From: WRGT01 sp942493035
GTDB taxonomy: Bacteria > Spirochaetota > UBA4802 > UBA5550
Assembly (NCBI GenBank): GCA_942493035.1
Contig: OW818666.1
Coordinates: forward strand, 186,001-250,000
Direction of reading: 5' to 3'
Length of the DNA: 64,000 nucleotides
Below the pieces are notes generated by a model, which made no database searches, had not been told where the DNA came from, and was given only the letters and a program-made list of their open reading frames with translations. This document shows, piece by piece, positions 25,895-35,820 of the stretch; position 1 is the stretch's first letter, and every line of letters begins with the position of its first letter. A program made the position numbers and the translations under genes.

Positions 25895-28125
25895 ATTTCA
25901 AGCCCCGCCCAGAAAAATGCAGCAGGAACGTCCGTTTGCTTTTCCGGATTACTGCTGCTGTAAGGTTTTTTGTCGTCAAAAACAGGAAAAAGATAGGTGT
26001 CATTTTTAATAGCTTCATCGTCAGCTTCGTCGTATCCTTTCACATAGTAGACGTTCCACATCTCTACATAGAATCGTATATTGTCTCTGGTGTAAGTCAG
26101 TTTAACATCAAGCCTGTGGTGTGCAGGATATCTTTTTGAATTGTAACTTCCGTATTGAGGGTCGTATTCACCATCACCGTCTGGAGTTGATCCGGTAATC
26201 GGGGTGTACGGCATTGAAGTGTAATAATGCCAGATGGCCGAAGGTGTCCATCTCCCTTTGTGTGTAAGGACAGCTGCTTTAAATATATGAGTCTGATCGT
26301 AGTCAGATTTGTATTCTTCGTCTCCGTCACTCATCCTTGCCCTGGAAAGAGAATAACTTGTCCATCCGTATACGGGGCCCCAATTTCCTTTGATAAAACA
26401 TTCAGCTCCGTAGGAATGACCGCTTCTGTCCTTTGAGTATGGATTTATCTGTGAGAGCCGCTGAAGTTCGGTACTGGAAATATTTCCGAAATTACCGGAA
26501 AAGAGATCTTCGTATTTCGCGTAGTATGTCTCGATCTGCCCTGTTAAATCTTCTGTAAGTCTTTTTTCAAAACCGAGTACTCCGTTGTGTGATGTGCTCT
26601 CATTCAGACTGTCGTTGATGTCGCCGAGGTAATAGTACATGTCGGGCTGTGCGTGATAAGTCCCACCTCCGGCATATATTTTCATATTCTGATTTGTGAC
26701 ATGCCATGAGGCCATGCCGCGGTATGAAACTGAATGACTCGATAGAGGACCGTAGTATTTATAACGTGCTCCTAAATTCAGGCGGAGGGGATGAAGGTTT
26801 ACACCGGTTTCATTAAATATGGAAAATGTTTTCCCTTCAATGGGGAACGATGCCGATGTGGTACCAGCCGTATAGTCAGAGATGTCGTAATCGACAAGAT
26901 CGGAAAGATCGATGTTGCCTGATACTCCGTCTTTATGAAGTATATATTCGTATCCTGTCTTAATTTCAAAAATAGATACATCAGCGGAGAGAGTCTGCAT
27001 CACTCTGTACATGAGTGGTGTATAAGCAACATCCAGTGAGTCATCATCTTCTTTTTCGAAAAAGTAATGATTTGTGCGGTTGCGTAAAAAAGATGTTTCA
27101 AGGAAGAGCTGTCTGCTGATGAGATACTGCCATTTGAGTGATTCGGCGTGATACTCATTTCTTGCTTCAAGTTTATCAGTTGAGATATAGTCATCTGAAC
27201 CGATTGTGGTGAAGTACAGCCTGTGTTTTGAAAACAGATTATATTTCAGTTTGAGATAATGATCCTGAAAATAATATCTGTTTGAACTCTCAATCGCCGC
27301 CGCGTCGGCAGCCCAGTCTATATAAGTTCGCCGCCCTGCAAAGAGAAGTGAAAAATCAGGTATAGGCGCTGCTTCGCAGTAAAATGTAGGGAAGATCGGG
27401 ATAATCGGATTAAGTATAATTTTGCCATGAACACCCGGATTCTCAACCTCTTTTGTTTTCACCTGAATGATGCTCCCGAGACTATCGTCATATGTCATGG
27501 GGTAGGGGCCTTTGAGTATCGCTGCTTTATCAATTATCGTCTCATTTATTGATGATATGAGCGGGACGATTGGCGGGATGTAGTGGTACGGGTAATCGAC
27601 AGGTATGTCATCGATATATGTTTTGTCGTATATCGGATTCAATCCCCTGATAAACGGAACAGTACCAATGGAGAATGAACTCCCCACTCCCGGGAGAGAC
27701 TGAAGCAGGTGGAGAGAGTCCCCTGCTCCGCTCATGGGCATATACTTTATATCGTCCGAAGATATTGACTGGCTTCCAGAACGGCTGATATTCTTTTTGT
27801 ACGAGTTCTTAACCGGTGTGAGTATGTCCACTGTTTTTGAAAGTTCAATATTTATAACAAATTTTCTTTTTACACGGATTTTTATCGTGTTGTTTCCGTA
27901 TAGCGGGTGAGCTGTATGAAGTGTATAATGCCCGGCTGGAATATCCTCAAAACTAAATGATCCGTCGGAAGATGTTTTTTGAATTGTCTTTAACTCTTCA
28001 ATTGCAACGGATATATCCGGAACAGGCTTTCCTGTTGCGCTGTCGGTTATTCTCCCCGAGACCGGGAATGCATAAAGCCCCGTTGCTGATAAAAATATCA
28101 GAGATGCAAATATAATTTTTTTCAC
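25885..28125 (-). CDS. TonB-dependent outer-membrane receptor with N-terminal regulatory-like domain
   Basis: 746 residues. Signal peptide, then a CarboxypepD_reg-like domain (VSGRITDSATGKPVPDISV), a plug domain (LLQSLPGVG, VPFIRGLNPIYDKTYIDDIPV) and a beta barrel ending in aromatic GLEICF. Such receptors import siderophores, cobalamin, metals or glycans. The ligand is not evident; I see no clear TonB box. Encoded between a TonB-like lipoprotein (four-base overlap) and the PD40 protein (ten-base overlap), so the three form one minus-strand operon. Confidence 0.88.
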   Translation of the reverse strand: MKKIIFASLIFLSATGLYAFPVSGRITDSATGKPVPDISVAIEELKTIQKTSSDGSFSFEDIPAGHYTLHTAHPLYGNNTIKIRVKRKFVINIELSKTVDILTPVKNSYKKNISRSGSQSISSDDIKYMPMSGAGDSLHLLQSLPGVGSSFSIGTVPFIRGLNPIYDKTYIDDIPVDYPYHYIPPIVPLISSINETIIDKAAILKGPYPMTYDDSLGSIIQVKTKEVENPGVHGKIILNPIIPIFPTFYCEAAPIPDFSLLFAGRRTYIDWAADAAAIESSNRYYFQDHYLKLKYNLFSKHRLYFTTIGSDDYISTDKLEARNEYHAESLKWQYLISRQLFLETSFLRNRTNHYFFEKEDDDSLDVAYTPLMYRVMQTLSADVSIFEIKTGYEYILHKDGVSGNIDLSDLVDYDISDYTAGTTSASFPIEGKTFSIFNETGVNLHPLRLNLGARYKYYGPLSSHSVSYRGMASWHVTNQNMKIYAGGGTYHAQPDMYYYLGDINDSLNESTSHNGVLGFEKRLTEDLTGQIETYYAKYEDLFSGNFGNISSTELQRLSQINPYSKDRSGHSYGAECFIKGNWGPVYGWTSYSLSRARMSDGDEEYKSDYDQTHIFKAAVLTHKGRWTPSAIWHYYTSMPYTPITGSTPDGDGEYDPQYGSYNSKRYPAHHRLDVKLTYTRDNIRFYVEMWNVYYVKGYDEADDEAIKNDTYLFPVFDDKKPYSSSNPEKQTDVPAAFFWAGLEICF

Positions 28126-28601
28126 TCCGCTCCATCCGCTCTGAAACTGATTTTAATATCTGCTGATGATTCCCCCGGGATCCCGGCAAGATATGATGGT
28201 TCAAGCTTTATCTGTTTAAGTATATCCTCTGCAATCGGATCGAGTGACAGTCCAGCGGATAAAACTTTTTCAGATGATAAAATTTTTCCGCTGCTGCTGA
28301 TCGTGACACGGAAGACCGTTGTCCCCTCTATGTCTGCTGTACTGTATATCTTATCCATTGTATTTAATGGAGGTATGGTCAGAATAAACGGTTTTTCTAT
28401 CTCTATATATATCTTCAGATGTGATTCGATATTCGATCTGCTGTACTGCTCTGCTCTGTTCTCGTAGTTGAGTATAAGTGTCCGGGAGTTTCCGCCGATG
28501 CTGTCTGGAGTATTATTTTTCTCAAGCGGAACAGACGTGCATCCGGTCAGTACCAGAAAGTATATTATGTATGTTATAATAAAGTGAACAGAATATTTCA
28601 C
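28122..28601 (-). CDS. Lipoprotein with a TonB C-terminal-like domain
   Basis: 159 residues. The leader ends in VLTGC, a lipobox, so it should be lipidated. The C-terminal part (TTVFRVTISSSGKILSSEKV ... DPIAEDILKQIKLEPS) resembles the TonB C-terminal domain. Classical TonB is anchored in the inner membrane by a helix and driven by ExbBD; neither a transmembrane anchor nor exbBD is present here. It opens the receptor operon and may shuttle or modulate the receptor rather than energise it. Confidence 0.7.
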   Translation of the reverse strand: MKYSVHFIITYIIYFLVLTGCTSVPLEKNNTPDSIGGNSRTLILNYENRAEQYSRSNIESHLKIYIEIEKPFILTIPPLNTMDKIYSTADIEGTTVFRVTISSSGKILSSEKVLSAGLSLDPIAEDILKQIKLEPSYLAGIPGESSADIKISFRADGAE

Positions 28602-28710
28602 CAGTCTCTCCTTTTTTTTATATTAAAGGCAGTCTTAATAACTCTATCTTTATAGTGTCGAATAAGTGGCAGCCCTTAAAAAATATTGTCATCGCCGCAT
28701 ATGGAGATGA

Positions 28711-28838
28711 CTATAGCGGTTAACGATTGAATCAGGTTTTGTCATTTCGAACGAATGTGAGAAATCTTAGATTTCTCAGTCGCTATCACTTCTTCGAAAT
28801 GACAGAGTATGTACTATTTCATTCGTTAAATGCTATAG
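28711..28838. mobile_element. MITE-like element with 22-bp terminal inverted repeats
   Basis: Outer ends CTATAGCGGTTAACGATTGA (28711) and the matching inverted end at 28817-28838 agree at 18 of 22 positions. Inside is a second palindrome, GTCATTTCGAA to TTCGAAATGAC (28741-28803). The element is 128 bp, has no coding capacity, and lies between a minus-strand operon and a minus-strand gene. Confidence 0.7.
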
Positions 28839-28852
28839 TACGCATTACTGAA

Positions 28853-29698
28853 TCATTCAGTAATGTTGTTCCTGTATTCGGGAATTGAAAAAATTATTTC
28901 AATTCCGATTTGAGTCCCCATGAGCGAAGCATCGGTCTTTCTATTGTCCCCCGTATCGTCAGACTTGTATCGATTCCATGTTATAAACGGGGATACTTTT
29001 AAAACTACTGCGAGATCCCAGGGTTCATATTGAACTCCCATGCCGGCGGATAAACCAAAATCAACAGAGATTTTACGGTAAATTTTTATATCAACATCTG
29101 TGTTCAAATGGTTCTGATTGTAGCGATAGGTTCCGGCATAAATATCATATGTTAAAACGAACTCAACCGGACCGGATAATCCGAAACTGTTGAATCCGTA
29201 AAATCCTCCGAGAAAACCTGTCGCATCGACCTCAGTATCGTTATATGGAATCTCCAGATCTGTTTTCCTGATTCCCAGATAGAGCCATTTATATGATGTA
29301 TCACCCGGATTGCTGAAGCGATATCCCAGTCTTGCGTCAATATTGCGAAGCGATGCATCTGCATCAAACTCATCTTCGGGTGTCGAAGCTTTCACAACAT
29401 ACTGATTTTCTGTTTTAATACCGGTATAACTGATATCCCCTTGGATCCAGTCGTAATAATATCCGCAGGAGATAGAGTATCCTTTGAGCGTTTTTAATAG
29501 ATGGTCCCCACTGTTTGCTGAATCAGAGGTAAGGCCGTTTTCCCCTCCGTTTATTGCCGGATCGTGAGGAACAATATATGTTCCTCCACCGTAGGGCGCA
29601 TAAAATGCTTTTATCACCGGACCATGATTGGGGGACGCATAAAGACAGGCCGGAATAATAAGAGCCATGAATAATATTGATTTAAATTTTTTTTTCAT
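28853..29698 (-). CDS. Predicted outer-membrane beta-barrel protein
   Basis: 281 residues from the ATG at 29698; the frame extends to 29776 but the leader there is not signal-like. A signal peptide (FKSILFMALIIPACLYA) is followed by alternating amphipathic strands (FVLTYDIYAGTYRY, ISVDFGLSAGMGVQYEP, VVLKVSPFITWNRY). No family recognised. The C-terminus (IPEYRNNITE) is not the usual aromatic barrel end, so it may not use the standard insertion signal. Confidence 0.65.
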   Translation of the reverse strand: MKKKFKSILFMALIIPACLYASPNHGPVIKAFYAPYGGGTYIVPHDPAINGGENGLTSDSANSGDHLLKTLKGYSISCGYYYDWIQGDISYTGIKTENQYVVKASTPEDEFDADASLRNIDARLGYRFSNPGDTSYKWLYLGIRKTDLEIPYNDTEVDATGFLGGFYGFNSFGLSGPVEFVLTYDIYAGTYRYNQNHLNTDVDIKIYRKISVDFGLSAGMGVQYEPWDLAVVLKVSPFITWNRYKSDDTGDNRKTDASLMGTQIGIEIIFSIPEYRNNITE

Positions 29699-29974
29699 TA
29701 TTATAATATATCTTTTGGTTGTAATAAATTTTTTTAATTTGTATATTTTCACATCCTTTATTTTTTTACAAGGCATTTTGCTTGACGGGATATTTTTTTA
29801 CACTTTTATTGAGTTATAAACAATAATTTTTGTTTATGGGCAATCCGCAAAACTCCGTTTTGGGATCGCCGTGAGCTCTGCGGGGCTTATAAAGGGGCGA
29901 CTCCATCTTGGATACTGTAAAGATTAGATTATTGAGACTATACTTATAACTAAGATTAAATCCGGAGAAAACAG

Positions 29975-30559
29975 ATGAAACGGAAGAAACTCATCGATAA
30001 GAAATTGCAGCTTGGAACAACCTTTTCTGTTATACGTTTTTATTTTATTGCCTTCTTTATTATTTTAGCATTTCTAATAGCTCATACAGTGTTGACCGAT
30101 AAAAAAATTACAGGTACAATTGTAAATCTTAATGGTGCAGTTGAAACGGAACAGAATATTGTTAATGCATTTATAAAATACTCAAATATGACCTCCAGTC
30201 CCGATCTTCAGCTTATGTCGGGGAAGATATCCGATGATCATAACAAAAGCATTAAGGTTATTGAAACTCATATCGCGGTTCTCAAGGGGCTGCTTAAATC
30301 CGGATTTATTGTGATTTCACTTATTGCGGTTTTTATGCTTATAATGGGGCTGGTTCTGTTTTATTTTCTTATACGCTTAACGCATACAATCTCAGGCCCG
30401 ATATATGTTATGACTCAGCATATTCAGGATATAATTGACGGTAAGGAGCCATCGATCAGGGCTCTCCGTGATAATGACCAGCTTCAGGATTTCTACAGCA
30501 GATTTGTTGAGATGACTAAAAAGATTCAGGAAAAAGAGAAAGATTTCCGGCAGGGTTAG
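29975..30559 (+). CDS. Two-helix membrane protein with HAMP domain
   Basis: 194 residues: membrane helices at about 23-45 and 108-132 bracket a short periplasmic loop (about 60 residues), followed by a HAMP-like linker (LTHTISGPIYVMTQHIQDII) and coiled coil. No kinase or methyl-acceptor domain follows; the separate kinase gene starts five bases after the stop. It looks like the detached sensor half of a kinase and may dimerise with it. Good GGAGAA site upstream. Confidence 0.8.
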   Translation: MKRKKLIDKKLQLGTTFSVIRFYFIAFFIILAFLIAHTVLTDKKITGTIVNLNGAVETEQNIVNAFIKYSNMTSSPDLQLMSGKISDDHNKSIKVIETHIAVLKGLLKSGFIVISLIAVFMLIMGLVLFYFLIRLTHTISGPIYVMTQHIQDIIDGKEPSIRALRDNDQLQDFYSRFVEMTKKIQEKEKDFRQG

Positions 30560-30563
30560 CCGG

Positions 30564-32714
30564 ATGGATATGATCAATACTGTATCCGGTTTTTTAAGTG
30601 ATGGTATCGCCGTTTTTGATAACACGGGATTTGTTACCGGATGGAATCCTTCAATGGAAAAATTAACAGGGATTACCATGGCGGATACATCAGGGCTGCA
30701 GATTTGGGATATACTCCGGCAGCTTCAGGATGAGGGTGATACTGATATTGCTGCGGAGTCGGAGAGGCTGGTAGCATCGCTCCTGAAATCTGATGTTTCT
30801 GCTGATAAGCGGGAGATTAAGATTTCGCTTAAATATTCAGATGGTCAGATTCACTGTCTCTCTATGAAATTTTTTATCAGCCGGAATGAAAATGAAATTT
30901 ATATCTGTGCTGTATTTAAAGAGATTCCACAAAGTAATCCGGTCAAAGAGATCAAAGAACCGGGAGACGCTCTCCGGATATCCGAGGAGAAATTTTCCCG
31001 GTCATTTCACCTTGCCCCGATAAGTCTTACAATTACAACTCTCGCCAACGGAACTGTTATTGAAGTCAATGATGAGTTTTTAAGAAACACGGGGTACACC
31101 CGCGAAGAGGTTATCGGGAATACTGTTCTTGATATTAATATATGGGAAACGCCTGAATTAAGAGAACGGATTATATCTCCCGTCAGACGCGGCAGCGCGG
31201 TAAAAAATATGGAGATCGTTTTCAGACATAAAAACGGTGATCTCCATGATTATATTTTTTCCGCGGATCTTATCTCTGTAGACGGTGTCGATTGTATAAT
31301 TTCAAACTTTTTTGACATTACCGAAAGGAAAAAACTTGAAGAGGCTCTCCGTATTTCCGAGGAGAAATTTTCTCGTTCGTTCCGTCTTGCTCCCATAAGC
31401 CTTAGTGTAACAACACTGGAGACAGGGAGGATCGTTGAAGTAAATGATGAATTTATAAGAAATACCGGCTACTGCCGCAAGGATATTGTCGGCAAAACCG
31501 TATACGACATAAATATATGGGAACCCCCCGGTGCGCGTGAGAGAAATATATCTCCGCTCAGGGACGGGAGAGCTGTGAAGAACATTGAGATTGTGTTCCG
31601 GCACAGTAACGGGGATCTTCATAACTATATATACTCCGCCGAGCCGATTCTGCTTGATGGTGTACACTGCATTATTTCAATATTCTTTGATATAACAGAG
31701 AAAAAGAAACTGGAGGATGCCCTTCGAATTTCAGAGGAGATGTATAAAACTATCTTTGAGTGTACCGGTTCGGCCATGGGAATTGTCAGGAACGACATGC
31801 TGACTCTTGTGAATAACGGTATGGTGACTCTCTCCGGATTCAGCAAAAAAGAGATGGAGGGGAGAATGACATGGCAGGATTTTGTCATCCCCGAGTATGT
31901 CCGGGAGATAAGAAAAAATGCGCGGGAGCTCGGTGCCGATGAGGCTTCGCTCATTAATCAGAGCGAATTTAAACTTAAAGTCAAGTCAGGCGAGATACGC
32001 GATGTATACTGTCTCACTGCACTCGGTCCGGATAACTCGCAGTATGTTGTTACTCTTATTGATATGACTGAGTATAATCATCTCCTGACGCAGATAAATG
32101 AAATCAGCAAGCGCGAACAGCAGCGAGTAGGGGAACTTCTTCACGATAACCTCATACAGTATCTCACAGGTATATCTCTTATAATACGGAGTCTGGAGAT
32201 GAAGAAAGAGCGCGGCCGGGACATCGAGATCAAGGATATAAAAAAAATATACAGTCTCATAGGGGAATCTCTCACTCTGACAAAAAAGCTTCTGAAGGGT
32301 CTTTTTCTTGTCGAGATCGATTATGAGGGTCTTCCCAGCGCATTTAAAAATCTGGCAGCGTCGATAAGTGAGCTTTATGAAATTTCCTGCGTCTTTGAAG
32401 AGGAGTGCGAACCTGCTGATCTGGATGTTATGAAGGCCACGGAGCTTTATTATATTGTAAATGAAGCTGTTCATAATGCTGTAAAACATGGAGCAGCTGA
32501 TCATATTGTAATAAGTCTGCGGGGAAGGGACGGCAAAACCGAGATTGAGGTGCTCGATAACGGCAGAGGATTTGAGGGGACCAACTTCAGAGACTCAAGC
32601 GGATTAGGGCTTAAGCTTATGAAGTTCAGGGCTAAACTCATCGGTGCAAAAATAAGAATCGGTAATAATCCTGATTCTTCAGGTGTGAGGATACTCTGCT
32701 CTTTACAGAAATGA
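30564..32714 (+). CDS. Soluble multi-PAS histidine kinase of the HisKA_3 (NarX/DesK) class
   Basis: 716 residues with no membrane segment. Four PAS domains (about 1-110, 135-255, 260-380, 385-505); the second and third are close duplicates (SEEKFSRSF.LAPIS, NTGY, DINIWE). The dimerisation domain REQQRVGELLHDNLIQYLTG carries phospho-acceptor His527, followed by an ATPase domain (NEAVHNAVKHG, DNGRGFEG, SGLGLKLMKFRA). Its output is almost certainly the LuxR-type regulator at 32750, and the HAMP protein upstream may supply the membrane input. Confidence 0.92.
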   Translation: MDMINTVSGFLSDGIAVFDNTGFVTGWNPSMEKLTGITMADTSGLQIWDILRQLQDEGDTDIAAESERLVASLLKSDVSADKREIKISLKYSDGQIHCLSMKFFISRNENEIYICAVFKEIPQSNPVKEIKEPGDALRISEEKFSRSFHLAPISLTITTLANGTVIEVNDEFLRNTGYTREEVIGNTVLDINIWETPELRERIISPVRRGSAVKNMEIVFRHKNGDLHDYIFSADLISVDGVDCIISNFFDITERKKLEEALRISEEKFSRSFRLAPISLSVTTLETGRIVEVNDEFIRNTGYCRKDIVGKTVYDINIWEPPGARERNISPLRDGRAVKNIEIVFRHSNGDLHNYIYSAEPILLDGVHCIISIFFDITEKKKLEDALRISEEMYKTIFECTGSAMGIVRNDMLTLVNNGMVTLSGFSKKEMEGRMTWQDFVIPEYVREIRKNARELGADEASLINQSEFKLKVKSGEIRDVYCLTALGPDNSQYVVTLIDMTEYNHLLTQINEISKREQQRVGELLHDNLIQYLTGISLIIRSLEMKKERGRDIEIKDIKKIYSLIGESLTLTKKLLKGLFLVEIDYEGLPSAFKNLAASISELYEISCVFEEECEPADLDVMKATELYYIVNEAVHNAVKHGAADHIVISLRGRDGKTEIEVLDNGRGFEGTNFRDSSGLGLKLMKFRAKLIGAKIRIGNNPDSSGVRILCSLQK

Positions 32715-32749
32715 TCCAGAGAATGACAGTCTAAATTTGAGGTTTTAAT

Positions 32750-33421
32750 ATGCCCGGTTTTGCAAAAAAGAAAAAGTATTCCGTTATGATTGTTGAAGAT
32801 CACTCCATTGTAAGGATGGGGCTCTGTATGCTCATATCGCAGCTTGATGATATGTGCATATGCCAGGAGGTTGACAGCGGAGATAAGGCGCTTGAGTATC
32901 TGAAGAATAATAAGGCTGATGTGATTATAGTCGATATTTCGCTCAACGATATGAACGGAATTGATCTTATAAAATATATCCGCCGTACGGATCAGAAAGT
33001 TCCCATACTTGTGCTCTCTGTTTTTGATGAAACTTTTTATGCTGAGCGGGCATTCGCTGCGGGAGCAACCGGATACATTATGAAGCAGGAGGCTTCGGAT
33101 GTGATTGTTAAAGCGATCAGAACCGTTATTGCCGGAGAAATTTATGCAAGCGAGAAGATCCGGAATCAGCTGCTGAAAAAAGTTATCGGTAAAAATGACG
33201 AGATGACTGATACGAGAATTTCAACTCTTACAGATCGTGAACTTCAGGTTTTTGAACTTATCGGCAGCGGACATGAAACAAAGCAGATTGCGTCGATTCT
33301 CCGTCTCAGTATTAAAACTGTAGATACGTACCGCGAACATATAAAAGAAAAACTCAATCTTAAAAATGCCACTGAACTTATTCAGCACGCCTCGCAGTGG
33401 GAACTTACTCGCAGAAAATAA
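32750..33421 (+). CDS. NarL/LuxR-family response regulator
   Basis: 223 residues: receiver with acidic pocket (IVEDHS), phospho-acceptor Asp in VIIVDISLNDMNG, and a C-terminal LuxR helix-turn-helix (LTDRELQVFELIGSGHETKQ ... KTVDTYREHIKEKL). It is the cognate partner of the HisKA_3 kinase 35 bases upstream. Target promoters are unknown. Confidence 0.93.
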   Translation: MPGFAKKKKYSVMIVEDHSIVRMGLCMLISQLDDMCICQEVDSGDKALEYLKNNKADVIIVDISLNDMNGIDLIKYIRRTDQKVPILVLSVFDETFYAERAFAAGATGYIMKQEASDVIVKAIRTVIAGEIYASEKIRNQLLKKVIGKNDEMTDTRISTLTDRELQVFELIGSGHETKQIASILRLSIKTVDTYREHIKEKLNLKNATELIQHASQWELTRRK

Positions 33422-33430
33422 TCATTCCTC

Positions 33431-33501
33431 GTAGGGGTACACCCTACAACAAAATTAGTAGTTACTCCGATCGAACAAATACTGAACAGCCCTATTGTCC
33501 G
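33431..33501. repeat. Hairpin repeat ending in AAATACTGA
   Basis: GTAGGG-(GTACA)-CCCTAC, then after 30 bases ATCGAACAAATACTGAACAG. The same arrangement (hairpin, then ATCGAATAAATACTGATAGG, then CCTGATTGCCC) occurs at 37183-37263. Confidence 0.6.
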
Positions 33502-33889
33502 GAATTTCCTCATCTGCTATAATTATATCATCTGCCGGCTGATATTTGAATATCCATGCTGGATTGAGACTGTTTAACAGACTGTACGGTCGTTTTTGAA
33601 GTCTGACTTCGGTCGATTTTTTTATTATTAGAGATATTTTCCGGAAATGAATTTTGTACAGCTGTAAAAATTTATTACGGAAAACTGAACTTGCGAGCCC
33701 GGGCTGTTTAGAAATTTTACAAAATTTTAAAATAAAAGTGATCAATAATTATATTGTGTTTATTTTTATTACGTATTGTAAAAAAAAGTAATTTACTGAG
33801 AGTTAAAAAAGAAATGTTCTTGATTATCTAAGATTTACTCCGATGATAGGAAGTATATCTTAGCTTAGCTAATAGTTCAGGGGGAGATT
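33502..33889. other. AT-rich intergenic region, no gene recognised
   Basis: Very AT-rich spacer upstream of the acyl-CoA dehydrogenase. A minus-strand frame (33455-33745) has no ribosome-binding site and an unnatural composition. It probably contains the dehydrogenase promoter, but too many AT-rich -10 candidates exist to choose one. Confidence 0.4.
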
Positions 33890-35764
33890 ATGGCACTTAA
33901 TCCAGTTATCGATTCAAGAGATGTACGTTTTATACTTTTTGAAATGCTTAAAGTTGATCAGCTTAATAAATATCCGTTATTTGCGGATTTTGACAAGGAT
34001 ACCTTTGAAGAGGTTCTTACACTGGCTGAAAAAATTGCAGTAGGAAAAGTTTATCCTGTAAATCAGGAGGCTGATAAAGAACACGCGAAATATAATCCTG
34101 CAACCAAAGAGGTTACTATTCCTGAAGGTTTTAAGCAGGGGCTTGATGCTTATTATGAAGCCGGTTTTATCGGTATAGCCAATAGTGCGGAGATCGGAGG
34201 GATGGGGATGCCCGAGGCGATTTACTACGCCACCACGGATTTCTTTTCTGCGGCGGGTGTTTCATTTACAATGTATCCCATGCTCAGTGTCGGCTCAATG
34301 AATTTAGTGCTGAACTTTATGAAAGAGGGGAAGGATAAAGAGTCAATCATCGAAAAAATGCTCTCCGGTGAATGGGGCGGAACAATGTGTCTTACCGAGC
34401 CTGATGCCGGTTCAGATGTGGGGGCTCTTAAAACTAAAGCTGTAAAAAATGCTGATGGAACTTATACTATCACCGGTCAGAAAATTTTTATCTCATCAGG
34501 TGATAATAATTATTACAAGAATATGATTCATCCGGTTCTTGCGCGTATTGAGGGAGATCCCGCAGGAACAAAGGGTATTTCGATTTTCATGGTACCTAAG
34601 TTCTGGGTAAAAGAGGATGGATCTCTTGGTGAGTTCAATGATGTAAACTGTTCGGGCATTGAGCATAAAATGGGAATTACAGCCTCTGCTACATGTACAA
34701 TGAATTTCGGTGATGAAGGGGCATGCCGCGGTATTCTCATGGGCCAGGAGAGACAGGGGATGAAGATCATGTTTCAGATGATGAATGAAGCCCGTCTCTA
34801 TGTTGGTAGTCAGGGAGGTTCAGTGTCGAGTGCGGCATACATGCATGCTGTTACTTATACACGGAACAGAATACAGGGCGTTGATGTAACTCAGATGCTC
34901 AATCCCGAAGCAAAGGGTGTTGCTATTATCAACCATCCCGATGTAAAGAGAATGCTGTTATCTATGAAGTCAAAAGTTGAGGCAATGAGATCTCTAACTT
35001 ATTATCTTGCGTATCTTCATGATATTGCTCATGTTGAGTCAGGTGCAGTTAAAGACGAAGCTCAGGCTCTTATCGAAATTCTCATTCCTATAAATAAAGC
35101 AGGAAATACCGATACTGCATGGGAAGTAACAGGTGACGCAATTCAGTCTTATGGCGGATACGGTTTCTGCTGTGATTATCCAGTTGAGCAGTATGCGCGT
35201 GATGCTAAAATTCTTGCGATTTATGAAGGAACAAACGGTATACAGTCTATGGATCTTACTATGAGAAAAATTCTCATGAATAAGGATCAGATCAGTTACA
35301 ATGTATACAAGAAGAGAATTGCCGAGACAATTTCAGCAGCGAAGGGTATTGTTGACGAAAAGTATCTTGCAACAATGGAGAATGCAGTTAAAAAAATGGA
35401 TGAGGTCATATCTCTTCTGAAGTCGGATATGGCTGGCGGAAAATTTCTGAACATATTTGCAAATGCCACTCCGCTTCAGCAGGCATTTTCAAAACTCACA
35501 TATGCATGGATGCATTTATGGGGACTTACAGCAGCTTCTGTACAAATGAAAGAACTTGTCGGAGATAAAAAAGGGGAGGAGCGTGAGAAACTCCTTTCGG
35601 AAAATAATGAAGCTGCTTATTATACAGGCAGGGTTTTATCCGGCCAGTTTTATTTAGGTGCAGAGTTCCAGAAGTTTTTCGGATATACCGAATATCTCCT
35701 TTTTGGTGAATCTGCTGTTAATAAGGCAACAAGTGCAATATTTACCGGTGCTCTTGAAGAGTAA
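33890..35764 (+). CDS. Acyl-CoA dehydrogenase with extended C-terminal domain
   Basis: 624 residues, longer than the usual 380 because of a C-terminal domain like those of DmdC and AidB-related dehydrogenases. FAD/substrate motifs: CLTEPDAGSDVGALKTKA, ITGQKIFISSGD, QSYGGYGFCCDYPVEQYARD, and catalytic Glu446 in YEGTNGIQSMDL. It should oxidise an acyl-CoA to the enoyl-CoA; the chain is not predictable. A paralogue is at 58019. GGGGGAG site upstream, clear terminator downstream. Confidence 0.93.
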   Translation: MALNPVIDSRDVRFILFEMLKVDQLNKYPLFADFDKDTFEEVLTLAEKIAVGKVYPVNQEADKEHAKYNPATKEVTIPEGFKQGLDAYYEAGFIGIANSAEIGGMGMPEAIYYATTDFFSAAGVSFTMYPMLSVGSMNLVLNFMKEGKDKESIIEKMLSGEWGGTMCLTEPDAGSDVGALKTKAVKNADGTYTITGQKIFISSGDNNYYKNMIHPVLARIEGDPAGTKGISIFMVPKFWVKEDGSLGEFNDVNCSGIEHKMGITASATCTMNFGDEGACRGILMGQERQGMKIMFQMMNEARLYVGSQGGSVSSAAYMHAVTYTRNRIQGVDVTQMLNPEAKGVAIINHPDVKRMLLSMKSKVEAMRSLTYYLAYLHDIAHVESGAVKDEAQALIEILIPINKAGNTDTAWEVTGDAIQSYGGYGFCCDYPVEQYARDAKILAIYEGTNGIQSMDLTMRKILMNKDQISYNVYKKRIAETISAAKGIVDEKYLATMENAVKKMDEVISLLKSDMAGGKFLNIFANATPLQQAFSKLTYAWMHLWGLTAASVQMKELVGDKKGEEREKLLSENNEAAYYTGRVLSGQFYLGAEFQKFFGYTEYLLFGESAVNKATSAIFTGALEE

Positions 35765-35794
35765 TTTAGAATTTAAAAATTTTAAGTATAAAAT

Positions 35795-35819
35795 AAAGAG
35801 GCTTCGGCCTCTTTTTTTT
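35795..35819 (+). terminator. Intrinsic terminator after the acyl-CoA dehydrogenase gene
   Basis: AAAGAGGC-TTCG-GCCTCTTT stem with a UUCG-type tetraloop, followed by T. Confidence 0.9.
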
Positions 35820-35820
35820 A

